This document shows positions 1 through 9,178 of a stretch of 64,000 bases of DNA, in pieces (positions within the stretch are counted from its first letter, which is position 1; every line of letters begins with the position of its first letter). The position numbers and the translations under genes were made by a program. The stretch comes from Acinetobacter sp. LoGeW2-3 (lineage in GTDB: Bacteria; Pseudomonadota; Gammaproteobacteria; Pseudomonadales; Moraxellaceae). Location of the stretch: positions 2,604,001 to 2,668,000 of the forward strand of contig NZ_CP024011.1 in NCBI RefSeq assembly GCF_002688565.1, read 5' to 3'. Below the pieces are notes generated by a model that saw only the letters and a program-made list of their open reading frames with translations, ran no database searches and was not told where the DNA came from.

Positions 1-1089
1 GCCAAAGTGGATGCCATTCGCCGTGAAGTAATGGAGGATGTGGGTGAAAAAGATGCTGAATACATCTATAAAATCCGTAATTTTGTCCGTTATAGCGAGA
101 TTGCTTCCCGGGGCATGTTGATGGTGGCTGGCTGGTTACCACCGGTATGGTTACTGGGTACAGGTCTGCTTGGTATTTCCAAGATCGTGGAAAATATGGA
201 ACTTGGCCATAACGTGATGCACGGTCAGTTCGACTGGATGAATGATCCGAGTTTAAATGGTTCGACCTATGACTGGGATACCATTGCTACTGGCGATGAC
301 TGGAAATACACGCATAACTATATTCACCATACTTATACCAATATTGTTGGTATGGACCATGATGTCGGTTATGGCCTGATTCGTGTTAGTGAATCTCAGC
401 CTTGGGAACTGCGTTTTATCTGGAATATTCCATTGACCATTCAGTTAATGGTGTTCTTTGAATGGTATGTGGGAGTGCAGCGTCTACATCTGGAAGATGT
501 AATTGCCTACAAAACCAAAACCTGGAAACAGGTCTGGGATGAGGCAGCACCGCTACGTAAAAAAATGCGCCGTCAGGTTCTGAAAGATTATGTATTCTTC
601 CCGATTATTGCTGGTCCAAATGCGATTCCAGTATTTACAGGTAATGCCGTTGCCAATGTGATTCGTAGCTTATGGGCTTCAGCGGTCATCTTTAATGGTC
701 ATTTCACTGAAGATGCTGAAACCTTTGAGATGGACAATACAGACAATGAAACCCGAGCAGAATGGTATCTGCGTCAGATCCGTGGTTCGAGTAATTTCAG
801 TGGTACCGAATGGCTGCATATTTTAAGTGGTAACTTGAGTCATCAGATTGAGCACCATTTGTTCCCGGATATGCCAGCAAACCGTTATTCTGAAGTGGCG
901 CCGAAAATCAAAGCACTCTGTGCTGAATATGGCATTCACTATAATGAAGCCAGTTTCATGAAACAGTTCTCAACTGTTTGGGTTCGCGTTGCAAAATGCT
1001 CAGTGCCAAACGAATGGCATACACAGATTGCGGAAAAAGTGCAAAGCGTAAAATCTATTTTTAATGGTGTAAAAGCCAAATTCTTTTAA
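1..1089 (+). CDS. Fatty acid desaturase (5'-truncated by window edge)
   Basis: Membrane-bound, di-iron acyl-lipid/acyl-CoA desaturase. The reading frame is open from base 1, and the first in-frame ATG at 7 is probably internal, so the N-terminus lies outside the window. The three histidine boxes are visible: GHNVMH about 70 residues in, HNYIHH about 35 residues later, and HQIEHH in the last third (near base 850). Hydrophobic segments lie around the first box and in the middle. These boxes bind the two irons that activate O2. The C-terminus is complete and is followed by a terminator hairpin. The exact substrate (palmitoyl, stearoyl or linoleoyl chain) cannot be told from sequence alone. Confidence 0.9.
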   Translation, partial: AKVDAIRREVMEDVGEKDAEYIYKIRNFVRYSEIASRGMLMVAGWLPPVWLLGTGLLGISKIVENMELGHNVMHGQFDWMNDPSLNGSTYDWDTIATGDDWKYTHNYIHHTYTNIVGMDHDVGYGLIRVSESQPWELRFIWNIPLTIQLMVFFEWYVGVQRLHLEDVIAYKTKTWKQVWDEAAPLRKKMRRQVLKDYVFFPIIAGPNAIPVFTGNAVANVIRSLWASAVIFNGHFTEDAETFEMDNTDNETRAEWYLRQIRGSSNFSGTEWLHILSGNLSHQIEHHLFPDMPANRYSEVAPKIKALCAEYGIHYNEASFMKQFSTVWVRVAKCSVPNEWHTQIAEKVQSVKSIFNGVKAKFF

Positions 1090-1141
1090 TCAGTTTCTTT
1101 GAACAGCATCAGGTGCTGATGTTTCTTAACCGGTTTGGTAC

Positions 1142-1180
1142 TCCTCAATAACTTTGGATGGGTTATTGGGGATTTTTTTT
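1142..1180 (+). terminator. Rho-independent terminator after desaturase
   Basis: TCCTCAATAAC pairs imperfectly with GTTATTGGGGA across a loop, followed by a run of eight T. It lies about 50 bases after the desaturase stop. Confidence 0.8.
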
Positions 1181-1482
1181 ATCTGAATTATTTATGAATA
1201 GTGAATGAGTATGAGTTCTTGCTAGATGTATTTAAATTGATACCTGTTGAACTGGAAATATGTGCTGCATGCTCGCATTTGGACATTATAAAATATCTTA
1301 TTCATTAGAATAATTAAGTAATAGGTCATCTTTTATGAATAAAATATGAAGGATTTTTTTCAAAAAATCACCAATAAAAAACAGACTCGGTACGGCTGAA
1401 ACGCTTTGCCTACAACAACTCGCTTATTCTCTAGCAAGTTCTTCCTATAATGGCCGCGTCGTAACACGCCAAGGTCTTAGTT
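1181..1482. other. AT-rich intergenic stretch with a -10-like box
   Basis: There is no convincing ORF here. A perfect TATAAT at 1446-1451 lies about 30 bases before the lipoprotein start and is the best promoter candidate, but no good -35 hexamer is present at normal spacing. Confidence 0.4.
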
Positions 1483-1833
1483 TTGAAATATCTTAAATAT
1501 TTTTCAGGAATCTCCTTATTATTGATGTTAACTGCTTGTAACCTCACTGAAGCGCCAGCACCAGATTATCAGGGGAACTGGAAAAATACCCTGGAAAATC
1601 CAAAACTGGAAAACATCCTGGTGATTTCCAAAAATGGTGAAAACTATTTCATTACCAATACGATTAAAGAGAAAGCGACGGGTAAAACCGAGAAGAAAAA
1701 TCCAATGCCGGCTTCAGTCAACGAGCATGGTGTTCTTCAAATCAATGCTGGTGCGGGGGTAGTTGATTTTGCAATTGACGAAAAAACTGGCAACCTTGTA
1801 GGTTCAGGCTCAGTCTACAAAAAAGCCAAATAA
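1483..1833 (+). CDS. Small predicted lipoprotein, function unknown
   Basis: A 116-residue protein with a TTG start (1483) preceded by AAGG at 1471-1474. The N-terminus is a lipoprotein signal: two lysines, a hydrophobic stretch and the lipobox LTAC with Cys at residue 19, so it should be lipid-anchored in the envelope. The mature part is small and mostly polar, and probably beta-rich; I recognise no catalytic motif. It stands alone between two terminators. Its downstream terminator resembles the one at 6905-6940. Confidence 0.75.
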   Translation: MKYLKYFSGISLLLMLTACNLTEAPAPDYQGNWKNTLENPKLENILVISKNGENYFITNTIKEKATGKTEKKNPMPASVNEHGVLQINAGAGVVDFAIDEKTGNLVGSGSVYKKAK

Positions 1834-1869
1834 TGCTCTAATCTAATCAATTCAGAGATAACAAACCAC

Positions 1870-1908
1870 GATGCCATGAACCGGGAATCATTCATGGCAT
1901 CTTTTTTA
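1870..1908 (+). terminator. Terminator, copy A of a duplicated 3' module
   Basis: GATGCCATGAA pairs with TTCATGGCATC, followed by six T. The stem and about 40 bases of upstream sequence recur at 6865-6940. Confidence 0.85.
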
Positions 1909-2172
1909 TTGCGTTAAAATTAATTTACAGAAACCATGTGTTATTCATCACACATTAAGCGTAATGATGAAGTAGTCAAGATATGCTTAATGTTTAAGCT
2001 GAAGAGTCAAGCAATCAAATACGGTTTTACGTTCTACACCAGCCCATAGAAAATCTAATCCTACTTGTTCCAATCTACCTGTAAATAAAACCGTGATTTC
2101 AGCAGTGCTTCTAAAAACAACTAAATATTCAAGCCATATCTATATGCACAGTCTTCATACAAGGAAAGCAAT
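1909..2172. other. Intergenic stretch before acyl-CoA dehydrogenase gene
   Basis: AT-rich sequence without a credible ORF. It ends in AAGGAAAG (2160-2167), a usable ribosome binding site for the start at 2173. No clear promoter is seen. Confidence 0.4.
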
Positions 2173-3954
2173 ATGTCTATTTATAACGCGCCCCTTAAAG
2201 ACATGGAGTTTATTTTAAATGATGTGTTTAAGGCTGATGAATTCTGGCAGGGCAATGAAAATCTCGCGCATCTGGATATGGCCACCGCCAATGCCATTCT
2301 GGAAGAAATGGCGAAGTTTTCGAAAAATGTCATCCTGGACCTGAACCGTTCCAGTGATGAAGAAGGTGGCGTCCATTTTAATCATGGTGAAGTGACCACG
2401 CCGAAAGGTTTTAAAGAAGCATTTACACAGTTTGCGGAAGGTGGCTGGGTAGGGCTTGGCGCACCAGAAGAATGGGGCGGTCAGAGCATGCCAAAAATGC
2501 TGACGGTGCTGGCAGATGAAATGATCTGGAGTACCAATCCATCCTTCATGCTCTATCCGCTGTTAACGGTGGGGGCAGGGATGGCCATCAATGATCGTGC
2601 CTCACTAGAACAGAAACAGACTTATCTGCCAAAATTCTATACAGGTGAATGGTCTGGCACCATGTGTCTGACTGAGCCACATGCCGGCACCGATCTTGGC
2701 ATGATCAAAACCAAGGCAGAACCGAATGAAGACGGCTCCTACAGCATTACCGGAACCAAAATTTTTATCACTAGTGGTGAACATGACCTGTGTGAAAATA
2801 TCATTCACCTAGTGTTGGCAAAGACACCAAATGCACCAGCAGGTTCACGCGGTATTTCCATGTTTATCGTGCCGAAATTTTTGGTGAATGCTGATGGTTC
2901 AATTGGTTACCGCAATGCAGTAGCAGCCGGTTCAGTTGAACACAAAATGGGAATCAAAGGCTCTGCAACCTGTGTCATGAATTTTGATGGTGCCAAAGGT
3001 TATCTGGTGGGTAACGAAAATGAAGGGCTGGCTGCCATGTTCGTAATGATGAATTACGAGCGTTTATCTATGGGCATCCAGGGCATTGGTGCAGCAGAAT
3101 TTGCCTACCAGAATGCTGCAGAATATGCGATCAACCGCCTGCAAGGCCGCTCTGCATCCGGTACAAAGTCACCTGAAAAACCAGCGGATTCGATTTTGGT
3201 GCATGGTGACGTACGCCGTATGTTGCTCAATGCGCGTGCCAATAATGAGGCATCACGGGCCTTTGCCGTCTATGTGGGGCAGCAGCTCGACATTACCAAA
3301 TACTCCACCGATCAAGAAGCCATCCGTAAAGCCACCGATCGTGTTGCTTTGCTTACCCCAATTGCCAAAGCCTACTTAACCGACAAAGCGCTGGATACAT
3401 GTCTAGAAGCACAAATGGTCTTTGGTGGACATGGCTATATTCGTGAATGGGGCATGGAGCAATGTATTCGTGACCTGCGTATTTCCCAGATTTACGAAGG
3501 TACCAATGGTGTGCAGGCACAGGATCTGATTGGCCGCAAAACCATCAAATGTGGCGGTGCTTATATCAATGAATATATCACTGAAATTCGTGGATTTGTG
3601 CAAGGCCTGGATGATGGTTTAGCGATTAAAACTGCAGCTTTGGATGTCTGTCAGCAAGTTGAAGAGATTACCCAATTTATTCTTGAACAGGCTAAACAAT
3701 CTCCAGACTTTAGCAATGCAGTTGCAGTGGATTATTTACATGTAGTTGGCTTGCTCAGCTTTGTATATATGTATGCCCGGATCAGTCAGGCAGCTCAAGT
3801 GAAAGAAGAAAGCTTCTTTCAGAATAAACTGATTTTGGCGCAGTACTATGCCAGTAAAGTTTTACCTGACTTGGCGGCACGACTACAGCGTATTCAAGCT
3901 GGGGCTGATCTGATGATGCAGTTACCAGAAGAATATTTTACTGCACAATCTTAA
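2173..3954 (+). CDS. Acyl-CoA dehydrogenase with C-terminal extension (DmdC-like family)
   Basis: A 593-residue FAD-dependent acyl-CoA dehydrogenase that would oxidise an acyl-CoA to the trans-2-enoyl-CoA and pass electrons to ETF. Visible motifs are CLTEPHAGTDLG with GTKIFITSGEHD in the beta domain, the LSMGIQGIGAAE helix, and RDLRISQIYEGTNGVQAQD, whose Glu is the usual base in this subfamily. A further 130 residues follow the core, as in the long DmdC/FadE-like enzymes of about 590-600 residues. The thiolase and CoA-transferase genes follow at gaps of 77 and 111 bases, so this is probably a beta-oxidation type set. The chain-length preference is unknown. Confidence 0.9.
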   Translation: MSIYNAPLKDMEFILNDVFKADEFWQGNENLAHLDMATANAILEEMAKFSKNVILDLNRSSDEEGGVHFNHGEVTTPKGFKEAFTQFAEGGWVGLGAPEEWGGQSMPKMLTVLADEMIWSTNPSFMLYPLLTVGAGMAINDRASLEQKQTYLPKFYTGEWSGTMCLTEPHAGTDLGMIKTKAEPNEDGSYSITGTKIFITSGEHDLCENIIHLVLAKTPNAPAGSRGISMFIVPKFLVNADGSIGYRNAVAAGSVEHKMGIKGSATCVMNFDGAKGYLVGNENEGLAAMFVMMNYERLSMGIQGIGAAEFAYQNAAEYAINRLQGRSASGTKSPEKPADSILVHGDVRRMLLNARANNEASRAFAVYVGQQLDITKYSTDQEAIRKATDRVALLTPIAKAYLTDKALDTCLEAQMVFGGHGYIREWGMEQCIRDLRISQIYEGTNGVQAQDLIGRKTIKCGGAYINEYITEIRGFVQGLDDGLAIKTAALDVCQQVEEITQFILEQAKQSPDFSNAVAVDYLHVVGLLSFVYMYARISQAAQVKEESFFQNKLILAQYYASKVLPDLAARLQRIQAGADLMMQLPEEYFTAQS

Positions 3955-4031
3955 AGTCAGTTAACAAAGCTGGAAATGGCAGAGTGCAAAGCTAGGTCAA
4001 ACTAAAGAAGTTATAAATTAGGATGTAAAAG

Positions 4032-5201
4032 ATGACTGTTATTTTGAATGGTGTCCGTACCGCGATGGGCAGTTTCCATGGCTCGCTCTCTGCACTGACC
4101 GCACCGGATTTAGGTGCAGCAACCATTAAAGAAGCTGTTGCACGCGCTGGATTACAACCGAACGATGTTGATGAGGTGATTTTTGGCTGCGTCCTGCCAG
4201 CAGGTTTAAAACAGGCGCCGGCGCGACAGGCCATGCGTCAGGCAGGTTTACCGGATACCACAGGTGCAACCACAGTCAATAAAATCTGTGGTTCAGGTAT
4301 GAAAGCGGTCATGCAGGCCGCGGATGCGATCACAGCCGGCTCAGCAGAAATTGTGGTAGCTGGCGGGATGGAATCCATGAGTAATGCGCCCTATATTCTG
4401 GACAAAGCACGTGCTGGTCACCGTATGGGACATGGCAAAATCACCGACCATATGCTTCAGGAAGGTCTAGAAGATGCAGAAACTGGACTTTCCATGGGTG
4501 CATTGGCACAGGAAATGGCAGACAAGAAAGGCTATACCCGTGAACAGCAGGACGCTTTTGCTATCAATTCATTGAATAAAGCTTTAAATGCGATTGATCA
4601 AGGTTATTTTCATGAAGAAATCGTTCCGGTTACCGTGTCAACCCGTAAAGGTGACACCATTGTGGATACGGATGAACAACCTTTAAGCGCCAAACCTGAA
4701 AAAATTCCAAGTTTACGTCCAGCCTTCAAAAAAGAAGGTACCATTACCGCCGCTAATGCCAGTTCCATTTCTGATGGGGCATCAGCGCTCGTCCTGACCT
4801 CTGAAGAAATAGCAACAGAACGTGGTTTAAAACCATGGGCGAAAATTGTGGCGTATGCCGCCAACTCGCGTCATCCTTCTGAATTTACCATTGCCCCAGT
4901 CGGTGCGATTGAGAAAGTCCTGAAAAAAGCGGGCTGGGATGCTGCAGAAGTTGATCTTTGGGAGATTAATGAAGCCTTTGCGATGGTAACCATGGCCGCG
5001 ATTGATGCCTTTCATCTTGATCCAGCCAAAGTGAATATTAATGGCGGTGCCTGTGCATTGGGTCATCCATTGGGTTCTTCCGGCTCGCGCATCATTGTGA
5101 CCTTATTGCATGCCTTAAAACGTACCGGTGGTAAAAAGGGGGTTGCTGCTTTATGTATTGGTGGCGGTGAAGCCACTGCCATCGCCATTGAGCTGATCTA
5201 A
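4032..5201 (+). CDS. Acetyl-CoA acetyltransferase (thiolase II)
   Basis: A 389-residue thiolase that interconverts acetoacetyl-CoA and two acetyl-CoA, or cleaves 3-ketoacyl-CoA. The acyl-accepting Cys is C86 in NKICGSGMKA. The His of GGACALGHPLGSSGSR is about H345, and the C-terminal acid/base Cys is about C375 in CIGGGEATA. Length and motifs match biosynthetic/degradative AtoB- and PhaA-type enzymes. GGATG at 4021-4025 precedes the start at short spacing. It lies between the acyl-CoA dehydrogenase and a CoA-transferase, which suggests a role in fatty or short-chain acid catabolism. Confidence 0.93.
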   Translation: MTVILNGVRTAMGSFHGSLSALTAPDLGAATIKEAVARAGLQPNDVDEVIFGCVLPAGLKQAPARQAMRQAGLPDTTGATTVNKICGSGMKAVMQAADAITAGSAEIVVAGGMESMSNAPYILDKARAGHRMGHGKITDHMLQEGLEDAETGLSMGALAQEMADKKGYTREQQDAFAINSLNKALNAIDQGYFHEEIVPVTVSTRKGDTIVDTDEQPLSAKPEKIPSLRPAFKKEGTITAANASSISDGASALVLTSEEIATERGLKPWAKIVAYAANSRHPSEFTIAPVGAIEKVLKKAGWDAAEVDLWEINEAFAMVTMAAIDAFHLDPAKVNINGGACALGHPLGSSGSRIIVTLLHALKRTGGKKGVAALCIGGGEATAIAIELI

Positions 5202-5312
5202 GCATTTCTTAATGGAACAATCAATTAAGAACGGGAATGCACAAGTCAAAAGCCATTTTTTCAGCACGCTGGGAGGCTGGCAACCAATAAATTTATTGTT
5301 GAGATTCTGATT

Positions 5313-6812
5313 ATGAATGGTTTAGATCGCATCCGCTGTGTCGCTCTCCGCGACAAAGTGATGTCTGCTGAGCAGGCGATTGAATTGATTCAAGACGGTG
5401 CTGTCGTGGGTTTAAGCGGTTTTGGCGGTGCAGGTGAGGCGAAAACTGTACCGCTCGCTTTGGCTGATCATGCCAAAGCACATCCACTCAAAATTACCCT
5501 GGCTACAGGTGCGAGCCTGGGTAATCGGATTGATGGTCGACTCAATGAAGCGCATGCGATCGAACGCCGTTATCCTTATCAGGCTGATCCTGGCCTGCGT
5601 AAATCGATTAATGCAGGCGAAGTGATGTATATCGACCAACATTTATCTGAAATAGCGGATCATATCCGGCATCACAACTTGCCACCGATCAATGTAGCCA
5701 TCATTGCAGCCACTGCCATTACTGAGGATGGGGAGATTATTCCAACCGGTTCATGCGGAAATTCGGCCAACTTTGTGGAAATGGCCGAGCATGTGATTGT
5801 GGAAATTGATAACAGCATCAATCCGATTCTCGAAGGCGTACATGATATTTATGTCCCTAAAGCCCGTCCAAACCGTTCACCGATTCCGATCATTCATGCC
5901 GGTGACCGGATCGGTACTGGCGGTATTCAGGTCAATCCGGAAAAAATTGCTGCCATTGTGCTAAATGACATTCCGGATACCTCTTTCCACATGGATGAAC
6001 CGGATGAGGATACCTTGGCGATTGCTCGACACTTGATTCAGTTTTTTGAGGGAGAAGTAGCAGCAGGGCGTTTGCCACAACATCTCGGACCACTTCAATC
6101 CGGGGTAGGCTCGATTGCTAATGCGGTGTTTTCCGGATTTGAACACTCCAATTTTCATCACCTGGAAATGTATTCCGAAGTATTACAAGACTGTACATTT
6201 AAATTAATCGATGCTGGGAAAATGACTTTTGCTTCGGGTTGTTCCATGACTCTATCAGATTCGTGTGCAAAACATGTCATGAAGAATTTTGAGCAATACA
6301 AAGACAGAATTGTGTTGCGACCACAGGAAATTTCCAATAATCCTGAAATTATTCGCCGTCTTGGGGTAATTGCCATTAATACCGCACTGGAATTCGATAT
6401 TTATGGCAACGTCAATTCAACTCATGTGACCGGTACCAAAATGATGAATGGGATTGGCGGTTCAGGCGATTATACCCGGAATGCACATATTGCGATTTTC
6501 GTGAGCAAATCTGTGGCCAAAGGCGGGGCGATTTCTTCTGTAGTGCCAATGGTGAGTCATGTTGATCATACCGGACATGATATTGATGTGCTGGTCACTG
6601 AAAATGGCCTGGCAGACCTACGTGGGCTGGCTCCACGTGAACGCGCCCGCAAGATGATTGATATTTGCGCTCATCCCGATTATCGAGATGCCCTGAATGA
6701 TTACTTTGAGCGTGCCTGTGCCCGAGGTGGACAAACGCCACATCTGCTTGAAGAAGCCTTGTCCTGGCATGCAAACTTTGAAAAAACGGGCAGCATGCAT
6801 AAAACCACATAA
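5313..6812 (+). CDS. Acetyl-CoA hydrolase/succinate CoA-transferase family protein
   Basis: A 499-residue class I CoA-transferase of the AarC/Cat1/Ach1 family, which moves CoA between acetyl-CoA and succinate or related acids. The N-terminal glycine-rich GLSGFGGAGEAK, the MYSEV segment (Glu289, in the position expected for the covalent glutamyl-CoA residue), YGNVNSTHVTG and IGGSGDYTRNA are all visible, as is the C-terminal LRGLAPRERA segment. Full length. It follows the thiolase after a 111-base gap containing a short AT-rich palindrome, CAATAAATTTATTG. The donor and acceptor acids cannot be assigned from sequence. Confidence 0.88.
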   Translation: MNGLDRIRCVALRDKVMSAEQAIELIQDGAVVGLSGFGGAGEAKTVPLALADHAKAHPLKITLATGASLGNRIDGRLNEAHAIERRYPYQADPGLRKSINAGEVMYIDQHLSEIADHIRHHNLPPINVAIIAATAITEDGEIIPTGSCGNSANFVEMAEHVIVEIDNSINPILEGVHDIYVPKARPNRSPIPIIHAGDRIGTGGIQVNPEKIAAIVLNDIPDTSFHMDEPDEDTLAIARHLIQFFEGEVAAGRLPQHLGPLQSGVGSIANAVFSGFEHSNFHHLEMYSEVLQDCTFKLIDAGKMTFASGCSMTLSDSCAKHVMKNFEQYKDRIVLRPQEISNNPEIIRRLGVIAINTALEFDIYGNVNSTHVTGTKMMNGIGGSGDYTRNAHIAIFVSKSVAKGGAISSVVPMVSHVDHTGHDIDVLVTENGLADLRGLAPRERARKMIDICAHPDYRDALNDYFERACARGGQTPHLLEEALSWHANFEKTGSMHKTT

Positions 6813-6904
6813 TTTGAAACAAACCCGTAAATATTGTCATTTGGGTTTAGTCTATAAAAACGTCCGATAATGGTCTAAGCTAAAGATTCCAGAGATAATA
6901 TCCC

Positions 6905-6940
6905 GATGCCATGAATACCTCGTATTCATGGCATCTTTTA
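6905..6940 (+). terminator. Terminator, copy B of a duplicated 3' module
   Basis: GATGCCATGAATAC pairs perfectly with GTATTCATGGCATC around a CTC loop, followed by TTTTA. It shares its stem core and upstream flank with 1870-1908. It overlaps the 3' end of the convergent HAD gene and may serve both strands. Confidence 0.85.
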
Positions 6941-7660
6941 TGCAATTGACTCGGCCACGTGCATTAATAATTCGGTAAAGTTTTGCACAAAATAATCCGC
7001 TTTGTCCTTGATCAGATCCATTTCATGTTCGGAATACTGGTCATAAACAGCGACTACTTCAATACCTGCATTGTTAGCTGCCTCTACACCAATCAGAGAG
7101 TCCTCAACAATTAGGCAGTCTTGAGCTTCAACGTCAAAATGCTTTAGTACGTTTAAATAGACTTCCGGATGTGGCTTGATATTTTGTACATTTTCACGGG
7201 TCAGCAGCAGGGCAAAGTCATCCTGAAAATTGATCTTTTGATTGATGTTCTGATTATTGTCCAGATAACGCTGCACGTTGAATAGGCTGGTGGTTGTGGT
7301 TAAGGCCATTTGTATGTCTTGCTGTTTAAGTGTCTGAATCAGTAAATCGGCTTGTGGTTTAAGCTCTACCACATGATCCAGAAAATGCCGGGAAATGCTG
7401 TAGCGACGGTTTTTAACTTCCTCTTTAGGCAGTTCAAAACCGTATTGCGCTTTGAGATAACCACAATATTCCAGATAAGGATCAGGCAAATGCCGAACTG
7501 CAGTTAGCTGTAGATCGCGTTGTTGCTGGATCTGATTTAAATCGACCTCAATCCCGGAAAGTTCCTGAATCAGGGCAGCATCTACCTGGTTCCAGATGCC
7601 GACAGAATCAATCAAGGTGCCATCCAAATCAAAACACACCAGCTTTTTGCCCTGAAACAT
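6938..7660 (-). CDS. HAD-superfamily hydrolase (phosphatase-like)
   Basis: A 240-residue haloacid dehalogenase-type phosphatase of the phosphoglycolate phosphatase/beta-phosphoglucomutase group. Motif I is CFDLDGTLIDS near residue 10. TTTTS provides motif II, and KPHPEVYLNVL with IVEDSLIGVEAANNAG provides motifs III and IV. The cap domain lies between motifs I and II. The substrate is not predictable: the Gph, YniC and beta-PGM types all share these motifs. It is convergent with the CoA-transferase gene. Confidence 0.85.
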   Translation of the reverse strand: MFQGKKLVCFDLDGTLIDSVGIWNQVDAALIQELSGIEVDLNQIQQQRDLQLTAVRHLPDPYLEYCGYLKAQYGFELPKEEVKNRRYSISRHFLDHVVELKPQADLLIQTLKQQDIQMALTTTTSLFNVQRYLDNNQNINQKINFQDDFALLLTRENVQNIKPHPEVYLNVLKHFDVEAQDCLIVEDSLIGVEAANNAGIEVVAVYDQYSEHEMDLIKDKADYFVQNFTELLMHVAESIA

Positions 7661-7943
7661 CTGACACCTTTCCCCTAGTTTTCACAGTCTATTCTGTGCG
7701 GCTGAGTATATAACATGCGGCTGAAGTGTTTAAGCTGAAGAAGAAAAGTATATGTAATCATTAAGCTTGAAGCAGTTTTGGACTATTTTACATAGTGGTC
7801 AAATAATATTTTTATAGCAAAATGCGGCCTGAGTGATCATACAGATAGTTGCAAAGTGTTATATTTGGACATTGGCACTGGATTAAATTGCGCGGATGAT
7901 AGACCTGCCAAAATTATTAAAAAATTGAAGGAAATGTGTTTCT

Positions 7944-8837
7944 GTGTTTGAACTTGACTGTAAATTACTCAGCATCTTTTATTATGTCTACAAATTTAAG
8001 AACGTCTCCCATGCAGCCGATTATCTGGATATGAGCCAGCCGACGGTGAGTAATCTACTGAATAAAATCCGTCAGCATTATAATGATCCCTTATTTTTGC
8101 GTATTGGTAATGAAATGCTGCCGACGGATTTGTCCAAGCAGCTATTTCCATTGGTCAGTGAAGCATTAAGTAAAGTTGAAGCCATTAATAACTTTACCAT
8201 TGATTTTGATCAGACCACTTCACAGCAGCGTTTTACTTTGGCTATGACCGATGTATCGCATCTGGTATTGCTACCTAAAATTTCCCAATACTTAAAAGAG
8301 CATGCCTCACATATCCGTCTAAATGTGCGCCCGATTACTTCAGAAACCAGTTACCAGATGGCCAATGGCGAAATTGATCTGGCATTAGGCTTTTTACCGA
8401 ATCTGGAAAATGGCTTTTATCAGCAGAAACTGTTTGAACAATATTATGTGGTGATTGCGGCGAAAGATCATCCACGCCTGACTGGCGACAGTATGACCAC
8501 AGAAGATTATCTGCGGGAAACCCATATTGATATTGATGCCGGGATGGGGCATTACCATATTGAAAACGAGTTACTAAATCTGGAACTTAAACGTGACATC
8601 CTGATGCGTCTACCAAGTTATCTAGGCGTAGGACTAGTGGTACAAGAAACCGATGCGATCGCTACCGTGCCTTACTATTTAAGTGAAGTATTGCTATCAC
8701 GTGGTAATTTAAAGATCTTTAATGCACCGATTGCATTCCCGACTTATTCTGTGAAGCAATACTGGCACATGTCGTGCCACCATAAGACTAGTCATCAATG
8801 GTTACGTCATTTACTACATGAAATTTTAAGTAAATAG
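7944..8837 (+). CDS. LysR-family transcriptional regulator
   Basis: A 297-residue LysR-type regulator. An N-terminal winged helix-turn-helix (about residues 5-65, with KNVSHAADYLDMSQPTVSNLL) is followed by a two-lobed effector domain. The start is GTG at 7944, preceded by GAAGGAAA at 7927-7934. A terminator follows. It sits immediately before the guanidine locus but is closed off from it by that terminator. Its target is unknown; it could regulate the upstream acyl-CoA genes, itself, or something distant. Confidence 0.88.
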   Translation: MFELDCKLLSIFYYVYKFKNVSHAADYLDMSQPTVSNLLNKIRQHYNDPLFLRIGNEMLPTDLSKQLFPLVSEALSKVEAINNFTIDFDQTTSQQRFTLAMTDVSHLVLLPKISQYLKEHASHIRLNVRPITSETSYQMANGEIDLALGFLPNLENGFYQQKLFEQYYVVIAAKDHPRLTGDSMTTEDYLRETHIDIDAGMGHYHIENELLNLELKRDILMRLPSYLGVGLVVQETDAIATVPYYLSEVLLSRGNLKIFNAPIAFPTYSVKQYWHMSCHHKTSHQWLRHLLHEILSK

Positions 8838-8883
8838 CGTTCATGCTCAGAGCTATTTAGAAATAGTTGATCTCACTATTTAA

Positions 8884-8911
8884 AAATCCCGGTCTAAGTC
8901 GGGATTTTTTA
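8884..8911 (+). terminator. Terminator after LysR gene
   Basis: AAATCCCG pairs with CGGGATTT, followed by T residues. Confidence 0.85.
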
Positions 8912-8980
8912 TTTTTGGTACATCTTGATTCATTAAAAGCCACATTTGCACCTTCATTGTCCATTAACTACACCAAAATA

Positions 8981-9008
8981 GTATTACTTGATTGAAAAAT
9001 CGTAATAC
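8981..9008. promoter_or_regulatory. Putative operator O1 for the NikR-fold regulator
   Basis: GTATTA at 8981-8986 and TAATAC at 9003-9008 form a perfect inverted repeat with a 16-base spacer (the arms extend to AGTATTAC / GTAATACT). The same architecture is found at 18542-18569 and 26391-26418. It lies six bases upstream of the sigma-54 -24 element. The spacing equals the classical NikR operator, which is GTATGA-N16-TCATAC from established knowledge. Assignment to the regulator at 18699 is inference. Confidence 0.65.
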
Positions 9009-9012
9009 TGAA

Positions 9013-9029
9013 TTGGCACAGCATTTGCA
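9013..9029 (+). promoter_or_regulatory. Sigma-54 promoter of guanidine unit 1
   Basis: TTGGCAC-A-GCAT-TTGCA matches the sigma-54 consensus TGGCACG-N4-TTGCW. The GG (9015) and GC (9027) doublets have the required spacing. Transcription should start near 9040, just before the riboswitch. This implies activation by NtrC or another enhancer-binding protein. Confidence 0.82.
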
Positions 9030-9049
9030 TTTATCTAAGCATCATAAAG

Positions 9050-9150
9050 TGATCTAGGGTTCCGGCAGTCATATTTAAAAGACTGCGACTGAGACCGAGA
9101 GTTCACGGCTCGATTTGAGCTACACGGAGGGATAAAAGCCCGGGAGGTTG
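9050..9150 (+). promoter_or_regulatory. Guanidine-I (ykkC) riboswitch
   Basis: Conserved guanidine-I aptamer blocks occur in order: TCTAGGGTTCCG (9053-9064), a GCAGTC...GACTGC hairpin, GACTGAGACCGAGAG (9087-9101), then ACACGGAGGGATAAAAGCCC (9122-9141) followed by GGGAGG. These match the guanidine-binding class known to control carboxylases and transporters for guanidine. The expression platform probably lies in 9143-9178 and may sequester the ribosome binding site AGAGAGG at 9164-9170. This site is the main reason for reading the downstream enzyme as a guanidine rather than a urea carboxylase. Confidence 0.9.
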
Positions 9151-9178
9151 GAACAAAAACCTTAGAGAGGTCATGCAC

